Shown here one piece after another: positions 22,537-35,625 of a DNA stretch of 64,000 bases (within the stretch, counting starts at the first letter, position 1; every line of letters begins with the position of its first letter). This DNA comes from Sipunculus nudus (lineage: Eukaryota; Annelida; Sipuncula; Golfingiida; Sipunculidae). A program made the translations under genes and the position numbers. The notes beneath the pieces are model-generated. The model had not been told where the DNA came from. It searched no databases and worked only from the letters and a program-made list of their open reading frames with translations. Location of the stretch: NCBI GenBank assembly GCA_026874595.1, contig CM049317.1, positions 36,362,901-36,426,900 on the forward strand, in the 5' to 3' direction.

Positions 22537-22649
22537 CATGTACATTAGCCTGATTGGCTACTTTTGTAATCCTGTTATAAGTAAATATGTTTAACACAAG
22601 CGTGCTTGATATGCTGATTTGTAGGTCCTCACTATGACATGAAGACATG

Positions 22650-23440
22650 ACATAAACTGAAAGTCATCGCAGGTTGTCCTCGCTAGTTATGCGCTGAGTA
22701 AACACATTGTTCTCATGTCTAACCAGCCTTTTCTTAAAAAAAAAGTGTGCAAAGAAACATGCGTACCCTTAGTGTTTAGGATCTCACGGGCTCGTCTTGC
22801 TAACTCTAGCAAAACTGTTCGTCCTCTAAAGTATAGTGTGAAAGCAAGGTCCTCAGTTGAACGCATATACGCGTGGGTGTGTGTGTGTCTGTAAACTCTG
22901 CTTTTATGTTTCAGTCTTATCGTGGCGACTTATCTCATTTGCTCTTATATTACATTTTGATTTTACCTTTGATGCATTAATATGGTATATTTTATAAATT
23001 CATTTTTGTTCGTTGTATTTTGAAGCAGATAAATCAAGTATGTTAGTTTCACCCGTAGAAAATTCACGGTTCTATAAAATATATAGTTTTTTAAGGAGCT
23101 AATAACTGAACGACGCATATTTTAATCCTACGGATTTTGCAGAGATTTTTTATTCAAGTGTTTCACTTTTATGATATAAAAACAACTAATGCCAGAATTC
23201 TCCAGGAAGCCCCTTTCCCTAAAATATTGACCAACGAATGGCAACTTATGCTGTTCCATGAATCATGCAATCAAAGAGATACGTTTTTGAACAAGACGAG
23301 AGGCATATGCTGGGTGTCAAATTTTGAGTGAGAATTCTTTATAAACAGCATGGGAACAATACCTTTCTTATTGGAGTAATGACAATATCATAGATAAAAT
23401 GATTAAATATAGGAGCCATCTATCGTGAAAATAAATTGAA
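22650..23440. other. Unassigned interval
   Basis: No gene seen. Confidence 0.4.

Positions 23441-23441
<1 letters not shown>

Positions 23442-23500
<59 letters not shown>
23442..23500. repeat. (TA)n microsatellite
   Basis: Fifty-nine bases of uninterrupted TA repeat. Confidence 0.95.
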
Positions 23501-23504
<4 letters not shown>

Positions 23505-23507
<3 letters not shown>

Positions 23508-24590
23508 AAGACTATTAGTCATTTGAGGTATGATGATAACCTTTTGACATTCGTCTGGTTGGTCATTAGGGTTAAGTCTAGAAACCTCTAATTTAAGAGT
23601 CCTTAGAAATCTTCCTTAGACTATAAATGACCATACGGACTCCTTGGGTAAACTGATACTGAATAAGGACGGATATGGATGGAAACGTCAAAACGTCAGC
23701 TTCCGGATTATGGACTGGACATCAGTGGTCAGAGACTCAAAAGATCATTCTAAACAATCATAGTTCAATTCATTGCATATATTTTGTAGTATTTTATGTT
23801 CTTTATAAAACAGGGTCTGACAACATGTTTTGGAATGCTGAAGTTCGTAAAACGATTGAATAACCAACTTTCATAGAATTCAAATAAAAAAAAATGTAGG
23901 TGTGTTTGTCGTGAAACATACTTGACACAAAGAAAAAAAGGCGACCCCCCCCCTCACTCTCACTACTTTACCATTTTAACCCCCCCCCCCCCCAGTTGTT
24001 ATGAACTGAGCAACTACAAAAACTCTGTGATCGGGACTAAAGTCTCCTCACGCAAGTCACAGTAAATTCCACTGCAGCGTTTTTGTGTTAAACATTAACA
24101 TTACGTGTTGTATATGTAGAACAGATTTTTGCCAAGTGTAGTTCCTGATAATAAGTGGAGCTATCAAACGAGTCCAAGAAAGTGCACAGATGAAACTTGT
24201 TAAATAAACAACCGTTAATAGATATCTGACATACATAAGTAACACCTGAGCGTGTGCTTAGTAATCTCTATGGTAGAGTGCGAAGGCCCTTACAATTTAA
24301 ATGTCTTTGTTGTAAATTAACTTATGGAAGTAATGTGCAAAAAAGAAAAATAGGACATGTTTATCTGAAATATCATTAAATACATACAACTTCAGAAATT
24401 TGACTCCGCGTAATTTTGTATACTTAGTTGAACACGTTATACGTGATATATGTTAATATATTTATCGCATGTACGGGAAAATAGTTTTGCCCAAAGAAAC
24501 CAGTATCACTTTTTTTCAGACAGATGGCGCTTTCAGACTACTTTTAGGTAGTTATTCAGGTACCCGAAGCAAGCTATTTACATCTTTTTA
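23505..24590. other. Unassigned interval with two C-tracts
   Basis: No gene seen. Runs of about 9 and 14 C occur at 23945-23953 and 23980-23993. Confidence 0.45.
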
Positions 24591-24601
24591 AACCTCAGAG
24601 C

Positions 24602-24926
24602 CAGCACCTCACTGGGCACCCGCTGGCAACACCTCCCTAGATATGTGTTCTCAGCACCTCATGGAACCTTACGGAACCTCACGCTGGACAGCACCTCGTT
24701 TTGCAGAACCGCACTTGCAGCACCTGACTGGACAGCACCTCGCTGGACGACACCTGGCTGGACGGAACCTCGCTGGACGGAACCTCGCTGGACGGCACTT
24801 TGCTAAACAGCACCTCACTTGCAGCACCTCGCTGGACAGCACCTCGCTGACAGCATCTCGGTGGACACGGGCTGGCAGCAGTTCACTGGACACGTCTCTC
24901 TTGGTAGCGGTAACTCGCTGGACTCC
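24602..24926 (+). repeat. 15-bp minisatellite (A/G)GCACCTCGCTGGAC
   Basis: At least twelve copies of a 15-bp GC-rich unit in AT-rich surroundings, with the most regular part at 24732-24860. Because 15 is divisible by three, one plus-strand frame (24643-24975, 110 codons) stays open and reads as five-residue repeats (GRHLA, GRHLA, GRNLA, GRNLA, GRHFA). This matches the A-(N/D)-L-x-x spacing of pentapeptide-repeat proteins. The frame has no other domain, so I call it a repeat rather than a gene. Confidence 0.85.
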
Positions 24927-24979
24927 GGCATTTCTTGCCTCTACAGGCTCTGTCTCTCTGTCTCTCCTCCAATAGTCGA

Positions 24980-27900
24980 ATGCACGTCCTTGAATATCCT
25001 TCTACCCTGGAAGCTTATTTATATTCATAAGACTAAAATAAAACTTCGCCTGTTTTTTTTACCATGTCCAATCTATATATTTGAGCACACTGAATATTAT
25101 ATAGGCTGGGAACAAAATATACTAAACCGCATGACAAGCACCACAGCAGTAGCATAATTAGTCCTGCGGCGTACTCGCTAACCTTATGCCTTATGCCTTA
25201 TGCGGCGTACTCGCTAACCTTATAACTGAATGCCGCCATTCAGATCTTACTCAACAAATACAAATGTTCAGCTAACCCGCAACAGCTTACATGAGAAATT
25301 GAAAAAAAAAACAATATGGCATGATCCATTTTGAGACACAGGGAAAACAATAAAGATGTTGCAAAAGGCTACTCTTATTACACTTTATTAATCTTGTATC
25401 TATCAATATTCGACCTATTTTATTGAGAACTGGGTTCTTCAGAGGTGTCTCCTCTATGGTCACTGTTTAGGCTGTAGAGAAGTTAAACGATTGATCACCT
25501 CATCCCTTTATAACTCACATACACATGATCTGTTTATTTCCCATAGATTCTCACCCGAGAAAATATCTGCAATTAAAATTTTGGTTTATGTATGTTAAGG
25601 TTAATTATGAACTCTTACCTTTAATTGTAGCTGAATATTTGCAAAAAAAAACTTAGATTGTACATCATTACAGAACAAGAAAAATGCATTTTAATGTGCC
25701 AGTATGTAAAACTGCAGCCTACATTACAACTTTACAATGTAAAGGGGTTGAAATTTGGAACAATATCATTTAAGATTTTGATCCTTATTCAATATCAACA
25801 TTATAAAGTCGTCTGAAGAATATTATTCCTCAACCTAAGAATAGTATTAATTATATTAAACTTCATTTCCATAATAAAATGTTGAGTGTTTTTTTTTCTC
25901 TGTATTAAAGTGAAATATTAGTTTTCTTATTGCCCAGTGTTTGCACCATAAAACCTGCTCTATACATTGTCTATTACTGAGAGGACCTGTACTCTATGGG
26001 TTAGTCCTCTTTGTCACGGGAACAATTATATTTATAAATGAAATGTTTCCTGTATATAATATATATATTATTGTGGCAATACATGAATTGAGTTGATAAA
26101 ATTGAATTTTTATTTGCCTCAAGTGGCATTTCTATACCCTTTAGTGATTATTTTTTTTTAATTAATTTATAAAATATTTTGATTATAATATATTAATTTT
26201 TTGCCTCACAGGTAAATGTGATTCAGTTTATAAAAAATATTTCTGTGTCCATAATATACAAGGTTTCTGATCACACGTGGTTAACATAGCTTGAACTAGA
26301 ATGGCTTTGATTTTGCGGCGCAGTGAAACAGATGTATATATGGGATATCCATATGCACTATCTGGAACAATCATTCTAAATTTCAGCGGTTTGGCCCTGA
26401 ATATCTAGGCCAAGGTCACTGGTGTTTGAACTCCTGATAGAAAGAACTGATGGTCAAATTTGAAATAGAAAAAAAAACCCTTCAGTAGTTCCATAGTTGT
26501 TGGGATCACAATTTATCTAGAATTTCGCAGATTTGACCTTGTACACCAGGGGAGATAGCTCTGAATATAATATGGTCCACAAAGAGACATTGTTTGTTTT
26601 TATTCACTATTTGTATAACATACTAATATCTTTTCTATATCTAATTAGATGAGAGTCACTTGGAAAAGATCTGACCATCATTAGAGAACTAATCCAGAAT
26701 AAATTAATCCTTCACATCGAATGACTTCACCATCATTGCAACATAAATATATCGAAGAATCTGAAGGTTCCATTAGGTATAGCTTTTGCAATGTGCTACT
26801 GTTCTATATGCGACTCTATATTTGGAGTTTAGGAGCTAGCATAGTTTTCTTCCAGCAAAAACGATGATCTTCCTGATGACACTCACACGCTTTATGCAAG
26901 CATAATACCATTTAGATTTTGCTTTCTGTACTAATAAAATTATTGTACCAGATCTTCTTTCTTTTTATTAGTTACTTCTAACATTTTTCAGGCGATTAGC
27001 AAATCTTTATAAAAAAATGTGACATTTCTTCGATATATTGCCCAATACAATAACTAAGAAATATGTCCGAAGGTTTAAGTATGTGATCACCAAAAATAAA
27101 GAATATAAATACCCATCCATTTAGGTCATTTCCAAACATATAGCGTGGAATTCTAAACAGTTAAAAGGATTATTGAGGATATGCATTTCATCCTCCATTT
27201 CTAACTGAAGACATTACAATCTTATGCTTTATGTATGTTATTTGAAAATAAATTACGCCTTGTTATAAAGGTTTATTCGTTTCTATATTTTAAGAAGCCC
27301 TTTATAAGATGCTCGTACCTGTCGTTATTATGTAGTATCACAGAAGTTATTTCATCATTACGATGGGTTTTCTGTAATAAGACGGTTCCCTGATTCTTGT
27401 AGCGTGACTTCTAAAATGTCGAAGTTGTTTCAGTTTATCTGAAAACCCTCTTAGGGGTTTAAAGATTTAAAGAGTAAACCTGTAGTCCAGAACCACGAAG
27501 ACGGTTGCTATAACATTAACTCAGCAGTGCTCCGGGGCCTGGGCTAATAAAACTTGAATTGATTTATACATGAAACTATTGCAGTCGGTAGCTACTACAA
27601 CATTATAGTAAAAAGGCTGCAGCATCACTTTCTACTATCAGCTGACAATAACTTGCCCAACATACTGTGTACGCTCACAAAGAACTTAACCAGTGTTTAA
27701 TGACCAAGCCTACTTAATAAATCAACAATGAGAACGAGGGGTTAACGTCAAGCCAAAGCCTTCTGTCCAGTGCCCACTGGACAATGAAAGCACCCAGCAT
27801 TAACTAATTACACTACACTGGGCACTTTATTGTGCTCTATCAACCTAATCAAACAAACACTCAGATGAGTAAGCCTAGGGTTGTGTTAGAAAAGTAATAG

Positions 27901-29170
27901 CTATTAGTATATAATTTGGGGTTCTATGACCATTACTAGTTCAAATTCCTTTTCTATCAATAGTAATATTACTCTTACTAACTTTGAAAACCTGTAATAT
28001 TCTATTTTTATTGCGCATTACTATCGCTGCATTCCTTGTTGTAATATGCCACTGGCGTAACTGTTATTAATACATGATAAATGACATGATTAGTCTATCA
28101 CATATTATTCATAAGTTGATATGATATAAATAATAACATATGGTTGTTATGATTATTGTTATTATAATTGTTATCATTGTTATTATTATATGATTACATA
28201 TACATGGTTAATATATGGTTATATGCTTTATACAATGTCAGTGAGATTTCCTTTAATAATATAACTTTTATATAACTTTTTATTTTGTAGTTTCTGAACA
28301 TTCCCAAAACTATTTTGAATTTGTATAATACAACATTAAGTAAATTGCATATCTTGTCCTGGCCAAGAAATATATTTTTGAGAACCTACGAGACCAGATG
28401 TTTCTTCAATGCAAACCGTCTACTTTAATAAGTTAATGCTCTGATATATTCCAACTGTGTATGGCCTGTTTATATGCCCTACAGTTTGCACTTCGCCTCA
28501 GTATTTTGATTAAGCATAACAGAGCAGGTTTTCATTGATAAAAAATTTGTTAACTTTCTGAGAATATAATTAATTAATTAACATCATTAAACAAGTTTGG
28601 TTACAAAAAGAACTCATTTTTGTATTCGAGTACTTTTAAAGTACTCAGTACTCGTACTCGAGTACTTTAGTAGTACTCGGACCCAACTGTGTACATTACC
28701 ATATTAACTAAACTTACGTGTCTGTATTTTCTTCTGGCCAGTGGTTTGCTATTTACAAAGTTTCTCCTTGAATATTGTCTTCCCAATTCGTCGCTTAGTT
28801 CATATACAACAGTTTGCTTTGAACTGACCTTACCCTCTAGCTCACATTAGCTTAATATTTTTCAAGTGTTTCTTGTACAGCTTTCTCTATGAGAATTTGG
28901 AGATATTTTCTTACCAGCTGTCATTTATTGTGTAAAGCCACTGCTTTGCCGTTTTGCAAATCGTTAATATTGAGGTGTGTAGGGAAAATGTTCTTAAATA
29001 TGTGATGTTAATGAAGTAATTGGTTTACGTCCATATGTGTAGCTAATTTTTATGTGCACAGCAAAGCTAAATATATGATACAAGAGCTGCATGTGTCATA
29101 TAATTTTTATTTGTCCGATGTAATCTTCACCACATGTTTAAGTTAAGGAAGCTTTTGCATGAACAGCAGT
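24980..29170. other. Long interval without a recognisable gene
   Basis: AT-rich. It holds a 20-base duplication GCGGCGTACTCGCTAACCTT (25164-25183 and 25200-25219), a CCAAGGTCA half-site at 26410-26418, and a GTACTC palindrome cluster at 28624-28680. No ORF of note. Confidence 0.5.
28624..28680. repeat. Palindromic GTACTC/GAGTAC cluster
   Basis: GAGTACTTT and AAAGTACTC form 9-bp arms around one base. Further GTACTC, CTCGAG and GAGTAC words follow in alternating orientation. It resembles a transposon end or degenerate palindromic repeat. Confidence 0.55.
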
Positions 29171-29177
29171 TACTCCA

Positions 29178-29213
<36 letters not shown>
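29178..29213. repeat. (AAT)n microsatellite beside exon copy C
   Basis: About eleven AAT units. On the minus strand this is the ATT-rich start of the intron after the exon donor. Confidence 0.95.
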
Positions 29214-29220
29214 CACTCAC

Positions 29221-29290
29221 CATTGGATCCAGCCGAAAACCCATAGGCTTGAGTACTAGATGAATGATAGCCATAGGAGTATACAGTCAC
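29221..29290 (-). pseudogene. YGY exon family, copy C
   Basis: A 70-base exon-like segment, minus strand, reading VTVYSYGYHSSST, then QAYGFSAGSN, ending in phase 1 at GTGAGT. It is equal in length to copies A and B. Compared with D, the AYGFSAG codons differ only synonymously (GGG/GGA, TCG/TCT, GCT/GCC). No AG precedes it at the position used in copy B, so its acceptor is unknown. Confidence 0.45.
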
Positions 29291-29699
29291 GTTAAGGTGG
29301 TAAGTGTGTATCCAACGGCTTGGAGCTTATGTTGTTGTGTGGTACATTATACCAATAGAATAGAATGCAAAAACATTGACTTATCTTTCATAGATCTGGG
29401 AAGTTCGTGTAAAGGTAACCCATTACACATATCTTTTGTATCAGAAATCAGTCATTAAGTATCAAACAACCGATATATGGCTGAGATCGCCTCTATAGTA
29501 TTTTCAAGTTTTTCATCAGAATATCAAACGTGCAAGATTTTTGTTTGGCAAGTACACAAGCTGTTAACGGTTCTGCGCATAAAAGTAAATTATTTTTGAA
29601 ATGCAACTGACCCAAAAAAAAATCAAAGAACATTTTATTGCATAAGGAAGATGAAAGAATTTGAAAATAGCCAGGGGTCTACATTGGTTCAACCAGTGT

Positions 29700-30190
29700 T
29701 CCTTCGATGTAATGATATCTCAGGGGTCTCGGAACTGGTAGAAGACGTGACCACCTTTGTGCCGCGGCCAAGGTGATGGCGGGTTACGCAACCATGGAAG
29801 GCGCACAAGGTATCCGAGGCGTGTGGCGACTTTACCCGAAGTCTGCCGAGGGGAGAGCCCAGTTACTCATCGGTGGCATTCAGGTTCGGGCCTATCCATA
29901 TCTGTATGTGCTCTGAACCCCTTTATCGTCCGACAACATGGGACTGGAGAAGACAAACCACCCACAACGCGTATCATTACTGGGGGAAATGCTCTCTCTT
30001 GCGTCAATGATGAAATACAGAAAACTCATGAGAATCTTGGGTGTGAATTACGCTCCAAAATTTTCTTCTGGTGTGACCGTGACAATAACGGCAAAATAAC
30101 CCGATGGAAACGGGGAAGAGATTTTTTACATTACTAAGCCTACGACACCACTGCCAAAAAAATCATCAATGGGTCTCTTCGATGCGTCCA
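29700..30190 (+). other. GC-richer block before the SINE, unrecognised
   Basis: A 126-codon open frame (29757-30137) ends with FFWCDRDNNGKITRWK, which has a weak resemblance to an EF-hand loop (D-x-D-x-N-G-x-I). No second hand and no splice context is seen, and the rest has no known domain. Probably part of a composite repeat. Confidence 0.25.
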
Positions 30191-30204
30191 TCTTTTACCA
30201 TCTT

Positions 30205-30540
30205 AGTAACCGGCTTTTGTTGCTCAGGGGTAATGCGCAGGACAGCTCACTCAAAGCCGGGACATCGTGAGTTCAAATCTCAGCCGAGGCGGTGAGATTT
30301 TTCACGGTCGACCCCCACCCAGGGCCATGTTTCACTCACAAACGAGTGCCCCTTTCGGGGGCTCCTCGGTTGAAAGACCCAGCAATTGGGACGATTACAC
30401 ATCCGGGACCCTCAGGAGCAGTAGTCACCGGGCCTGGTTGACGCCAGGATATAATAATGAGAGGAAGTGTTTGATACTGCCCTGTCACGTAGTCCGAAAC
30501 CAGAATGGAATTCTGCAGATGTACATATATATAGTTAAGT
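30205..30540 (+). mobile_element. tRNA-derived SINE
   Basis: A non-autonomous retroelement moved by LINE enzymes. An A-box-like TTGCTCAGGGG (30220-30230) and a B-box GAGTTCAAATC (30269-30279) are spaced as in a tRNA-derived pol III promoter. The body (GGTGAGATTTTTCACGGTCG and onwards) is shared with copies at 18.14 and 18.48 kb. The tail CAGATGTACATATATATAG ends just before an L1-like pseudogene. Confidence 0.7.
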
Positions 30541-30579
30541 GAGCATTAAAAAAATGGAAGCGGTTACCTCCACAAAATA

Positions 30580-33350
30580 AAGAGGTGGTAGCAATGGTCG
30601 ACAATTTATAGTAGATAGTAGAAAATGGAAGAATACTTGGTATTTAAGGCAAATTACAAATGACAAACATAAAATTTTCAACATGTATGCCCCAATTGCA
30701 TATGCAGATAAACTTAAGTCTATACGGGAACCTAAGGCTATCCTTGATCCACAGCAGTCAGGAACGAACTACCTAGCATTGCTTAGGGATTTTAAATCTA
30801 CGTAAGATAATTATTTAGATATTGTAACCGGTAACGACCTTGGTAAAAAAGGAGTAGCAATATTTAATGAATTAACTAATGATCTTGTATTGAACGATAT
30901 TTGGCGTCTGTTAGACGAATAAGAAAAACGTACAACTGGTGCAAAACGAATATCTTTATCGCAAGAAGAATCGATTACTTTTCTTTGTTACTGAACATGG
31001 TTAAAAAAAGCGATGTAGAACAATATCCATGTACAGACCACATTTAATTAAATTCTCACTGAATGAATGGACACGAGGAGCCTCCTACTTGAAGTTTAAC
31101 AACTCCCATCTTAGAGATGATAAATACATAAACAAATTAAACGACTTAATTACAGATTTTACAAAAAAATAATGATATGTTTAAGAGCTTCGATTTACAG
31201 CTTCGATGGGAATTTTGCAAAGTGAAAATATAAGACTTCGAAACGGAAAAATAAACAAAAAGAGGCTTCTGATTTACCTTTTTCACCTGGAAAACAGCTA
31301 TCAAATTATCCCTCAAATAAAATACTACAAACACTGGTTACTCATGCTAGACAGGAGTTGGATATTTAACACATGCAAGAAGCAAGAAATGCTCAAATTA
31401 GAGCAAGAATAAAATGGAACGAAAAAAACACAAAATATTTTCTAAGTTTAGAAAATGTCCGAGTCCCAAGTAAATTCATTCCGTGTTTAAATGAAGAAAA
31501 TGGGAATTTAATTATCATTTAGTCTGATATATCACACACCCAATTTAAATTTTATAGTCACCTATATAAGGTTTCAAAATCTTTAGATTCCATCGATTCT
31601 TTGGAGGCCTTCAGAAACTTCACCAAGAACATCAGTATACCCAGCTTAGACTTACAAAAGAAAAATAAATGCGAAGGGCTAGTAGCTTCCACTGAGATTT
31701 ATACAGCCCTACGTGATATGAAAAACGGTTCATGTCCCGGCCTCGAAGGTCTCACCACAGAAATTTTAAAATTATTTTAGTCGAGGATTAAAGTAATCAT
31801 AGTTAATTCTTATAATGCAGCCTTCGAAAGCGGGACATTATGGTCACCGCAGAGAAAAGGGGTTATCACTCTTTTAGGGAAAGGGTCTGACAAAAGACGA
31901 TTTGAGTAACTGGCGACCAATCAGTATCACTAATACAGACCATGAGCTGATAGCCAAATCCTAGCTCTCCGCCTGAAGAAGGTAATTAATCGCATGGTGG
32001 CACCTGATCAGGCAGGCTTTATCAGGGCCATTATGTCGCTGTAATAATAAGACAAACTGATGATATTATTAAATTCACTTTTATTCATAAAAAAGAAGGA
32101 GCCATTATAGCGCTAGATTTCGCATCAGTTTGAATCTTTTGGATTTGGTCTGACTTCAAACATTGGGTAAATGTTTTGTTCACAGAGAGTGAAATTGTAT
32201 ACAATATAACGGATGGATTACCCAGATTGTTCCCACTCAGAGAAATGTGCGACAAGGGTGTCCCTTTTCCCCCTTTCCCTCGTGATAGGTTTGGAGTTAC
32301 TCGCCATAAAGCTGAAACGAAATAAAAAAAAAGAAGGAATAAAACAACCAGATCAAAGTCATTCAATAAAAAACCTCAAAGTTGCTTTATACGCTGACGA
32401 TATTACATTATTCATGAAAGGTTAAGTAAAGATTTTCATAAAGCTTTGAGATATTAAAAATATTTTCGGAATGTTCAGGTTTAAATATAAATATGAACAA
32501 AACGGAAGGGTTGTGGAATTATCACGAGAAGAGAGGATCAGAACAATCATTGTAACGTTAAGTGGAATTTAAATCCTAATTCAAAAATAAAAATTCTAGG
32601 TGTCACCTTCGATAGTTTTAAGTCGGAATCTGAAATTGAGGAGAATCGGAAGCCAAGTTTACAAAATATTCAAAGTCAAATAAAAAAATGGGAACAAAGA
32701 AATTTATCAATATTTGAAAAAGTTATCATAGCTAAAACGTTTTAGCCTTCCGAGAAAATGTATTAGATGAGGTGAATAGACAGATTTTGAAATTTCTGTG
32801 GAAGAAAAGGAATCCAGTAATAAAAAAGCTGAAACGAAAAATAATGACGTCCGAGTATGAAAATGGAGGAATCAAGATGATAAATATAATAGATAGAAAA
32901 CGTTCACTACTGTTATAATTAACCAAACTGTTCAGTAATAGAAGAATGGAAATAGTAAAATATACCTCTTTTTATTTTAATAAATTAGGTGGGAAACTGA
33001 CTGTTTTCCAAAGTTCAACCATGTATAATGAAACTAAAGGAACTGACATAATAAAATCTTCTTTTTATAAAAAACGTTTTAAAAGTCTGCCTTTAGACTA
33101 ATCAATTATCGGACGTGAAAACGTCGAAAAAAGGCGTTATATGGAACAAAAAAATTTAACCTATAGAAATAAACCACTATTTTTTATAGAATGAATCAAG
33201 GCAGGGATTATCACTGTTCAAGACGTAAACGTAATTAGTTAGGGCAAATAGTACCGCATGAATATATATTCCAAAAGCTCAGTCTAATCCAAATATTGTA
33301 AAAACAGCAAAAATTTCACAGATCGCGCAACAAGAGAGCCTACATTTTAT
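30580..33350 (+). pseudogene. L1/Tx1-like LINE ORF2 (endonuclease, RT, C-terminal), heavily decayed
   Basis: Non-LTR retrotransposon polyprotein with stops and frameshifts throughout. Endonuclease remnants are NMYAPI near 30683 and, at about 30970-31050, RIDYFSLLLNMVKKSDVEQ followed by PCTDH, which marks the end of an APE-type endonuclease. RT blocks follow in order: IKWNEKNTKYFLSLENV (about 31400), LRDMKNGSCPGLEGLTTE (about 31715), APDQAGFIR (about 32005), a RQGCP block near 32250, and ALYADDITLFMKG with the catalytic YADD (32385-32424). A C-terminal region with KIKILGVTF, KWEQRNLSIFEK and ILKFLWKKRNP extends past 32830. The block order and wording fit the L1/Tx1 lineage. Confidence 0.88.
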
Positions 33351-33599
33351 AAATATGTTTATCCATGATTGGTCGGCTTATAAACTCCGACTGTCACTGA
33401 CAGCCGACGAGAAAGATATACCTCAGGCCTAAAACTTCTGGTAAAAGGAATATTCAGGGGTTTATATTCACAAAGAGTTAAGGAAAAATATATATAATCA
33501 TGCACAAAGGAAACCAGATTTCGGGTTATACAATGGAAAATATACATTATATTTAATTTATTATATGTTACCTTTCTCAACAAGGGTAGCTGTATTATT

Positions 33600-35470
33600 T
33601 TTCGTGTATTGAAGGTGACATATCTGTTCTTAAAACACGCCTTTTATGTAAACATTACATTTGTTATATATCGACACATTTTTAGAGAAACTTTTTTTGT
33701 GAAATATTTTATGTGATCTATCAGATTGTTGGAAGTACAAGACATTTAAGAAACAATAATTTTTTTTAATGAACATAACATATTTTTTATTCTTGATTAT
33801 TTCTTGATTATTCTTAATTATATCTGGAACGATATAATTTTAGTAATTTTCTGATTATGTTTGAAAGTAAAAACAATGTAACAAAGAGTAAACAATTTCT
33901 TGTTTATATTGGAAGCGATAATTAATTATTCAATATATATTCAAGTAAAGTGGCAAGCTATAATTATATGCAAAAGAAATTATATCTTCAAACGGGTGTT
34001 TCTTCGGGTTCCTTCATTTAGCTCGGCTGCTGCACTTATAACGAATAAGTTTGTGGTAAAACCCCTAGGATGACCAATTAGAAGTTTTACTGTGCCTTGA
34101 GCTACGTTTTGTGTCGGAATTATGATAGAGCTTTACTTTATGTAGGGTGAACATTAGTGAAATATATGACCATAAGTTAGACAAAGCACTGGAAGAGTCC
34201 TATATAATGCAGAGGCTAGGAATGTTTTAAAAGTGCTTGATATGATATCGTTAAATATCAAAAGGAGGACTGCTAATACTCTGGGCAACGACGGCTCGAC
34301 GCGATCATATATTCCAAGGGTTAATTCAAAATCGATTTTAATATTGATTGGTTATTCATGCATATAACTATAAAATGATATAAGTAAGGTTTGCTAAGTG
34401 ATTGTTTATGATTTATAAAGGGAGTGAACATTTTCAGAGAGGCAAACGTATATATAAACATTGAAGAAAGCATAAGGACAAATTCAATCGCATTTATGAG
34501 TTGACATCTGTGATAAACGTATTATGTTGCTAGTATGTCTAAGTATAAATATGTATTTTAAACTAGCGATGGCGCTGAATCTCAAAATGTTGTATCCTTG
34601 TGTGGTGCGAGGGTCCCTTTGCTGTGATAAAAAACTCACGATAGACTTTCAGGATCATGCCGTAGATCCCTATTTCTCCTATGATATTTTGGCTAACAAC
34701 ATCTTGTTCAAGTCGTGATTAATACTTAGATTGTACATTTTCTTCCTTGTGCAATAGCTACATGGTTATATTGTTATCTGGGTAGTGGTGAGAGTGGTGA
34801 GAAAGGGTTTGAACCTTTAAATCAAAGTCTTCGTGCATATATCTTCTGTTTGCATCGTACTGCGTCCGTGCTTATGCTTCACGGTTTTGATTTAGATGTG
34901 AAAAAAATAGCTATCCATTTGTTCTGGCATATGTCAGTCTTATATTAAGCAAATAATAAGTAAAACTATCCCGGAAAAGATACGGTACGTTCTTTTTTAT
35001 CCTTGATATATTTCAATGCTTGGAATTTTTCTCATATATAGACATTCTATATCGATAATCCATCATAATCATAATAGCCTTCATTTATTTTTATCATAAT
35101 TAAATATATTTTCCTTACGAACGTGCTTTTTTTAGGATAATTAAACAGTCAATATCCATGACAGCGGGAATGTTTCTCAATAAATAATTAATATGTTGAG
35201 TGAAGGGCGACCAAGGTCTTACTGCATAAGTGAATTTATGTAAGCCGTTTTCTTTGCAAAATGTGTTTAATCTTATAAATAATTACCCGAAACATATTTG
35301 TAATGCAAATACTCGGCTTGCATGCAATATACATGAAACAATAATACATATCTACATTCATTCATAAATTATTTTCAGATCGAGTCAAATGGAAGACACT
35401 AAATATTAATAAAACATATCTTCATTTGGCCATGTGAAATTACGTAAACCATTACCGGCATTTGTGCCTA
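33600..35470. other. Unassigned AT-rich interval
   Basis: No gene seen. The open frame 34524-34718 has no domain. Confidence 0.45.
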
Positions 35471-35473
<3 letters not shown>

Positions 35474-35508
<35 letters not shown>

Positions 35509-35578
35509 TCTAACCCAGCATATTCCTTAACATATTAGACGTTTACATATTGTTTGCGATATTTTGTAAATTATACAG

Positions 35579-35622
<44 letters not shown>
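35474..35622. repeat. (CT)n then (TA)n microsatellites
   Basis: (TC)n at about 35474-35511 and (TA)n at 35580-35622. The second opens the left direct repeat. Confidence 0.95.

Positions 35623-35625
<3 letters not shown>

Noticed and set aside
29757-30137. EF-hand protein
   Set aside because: Only one loop-like string (DRDNNGKIT) without a flanking helix pair or second hand, next to a SINE.
30220-30300. Intact tRNA gene
   Set aside because: A- and B-box-like sequences are present but the acceptor, D and anticodon stems do not form, and a SINE body follows.
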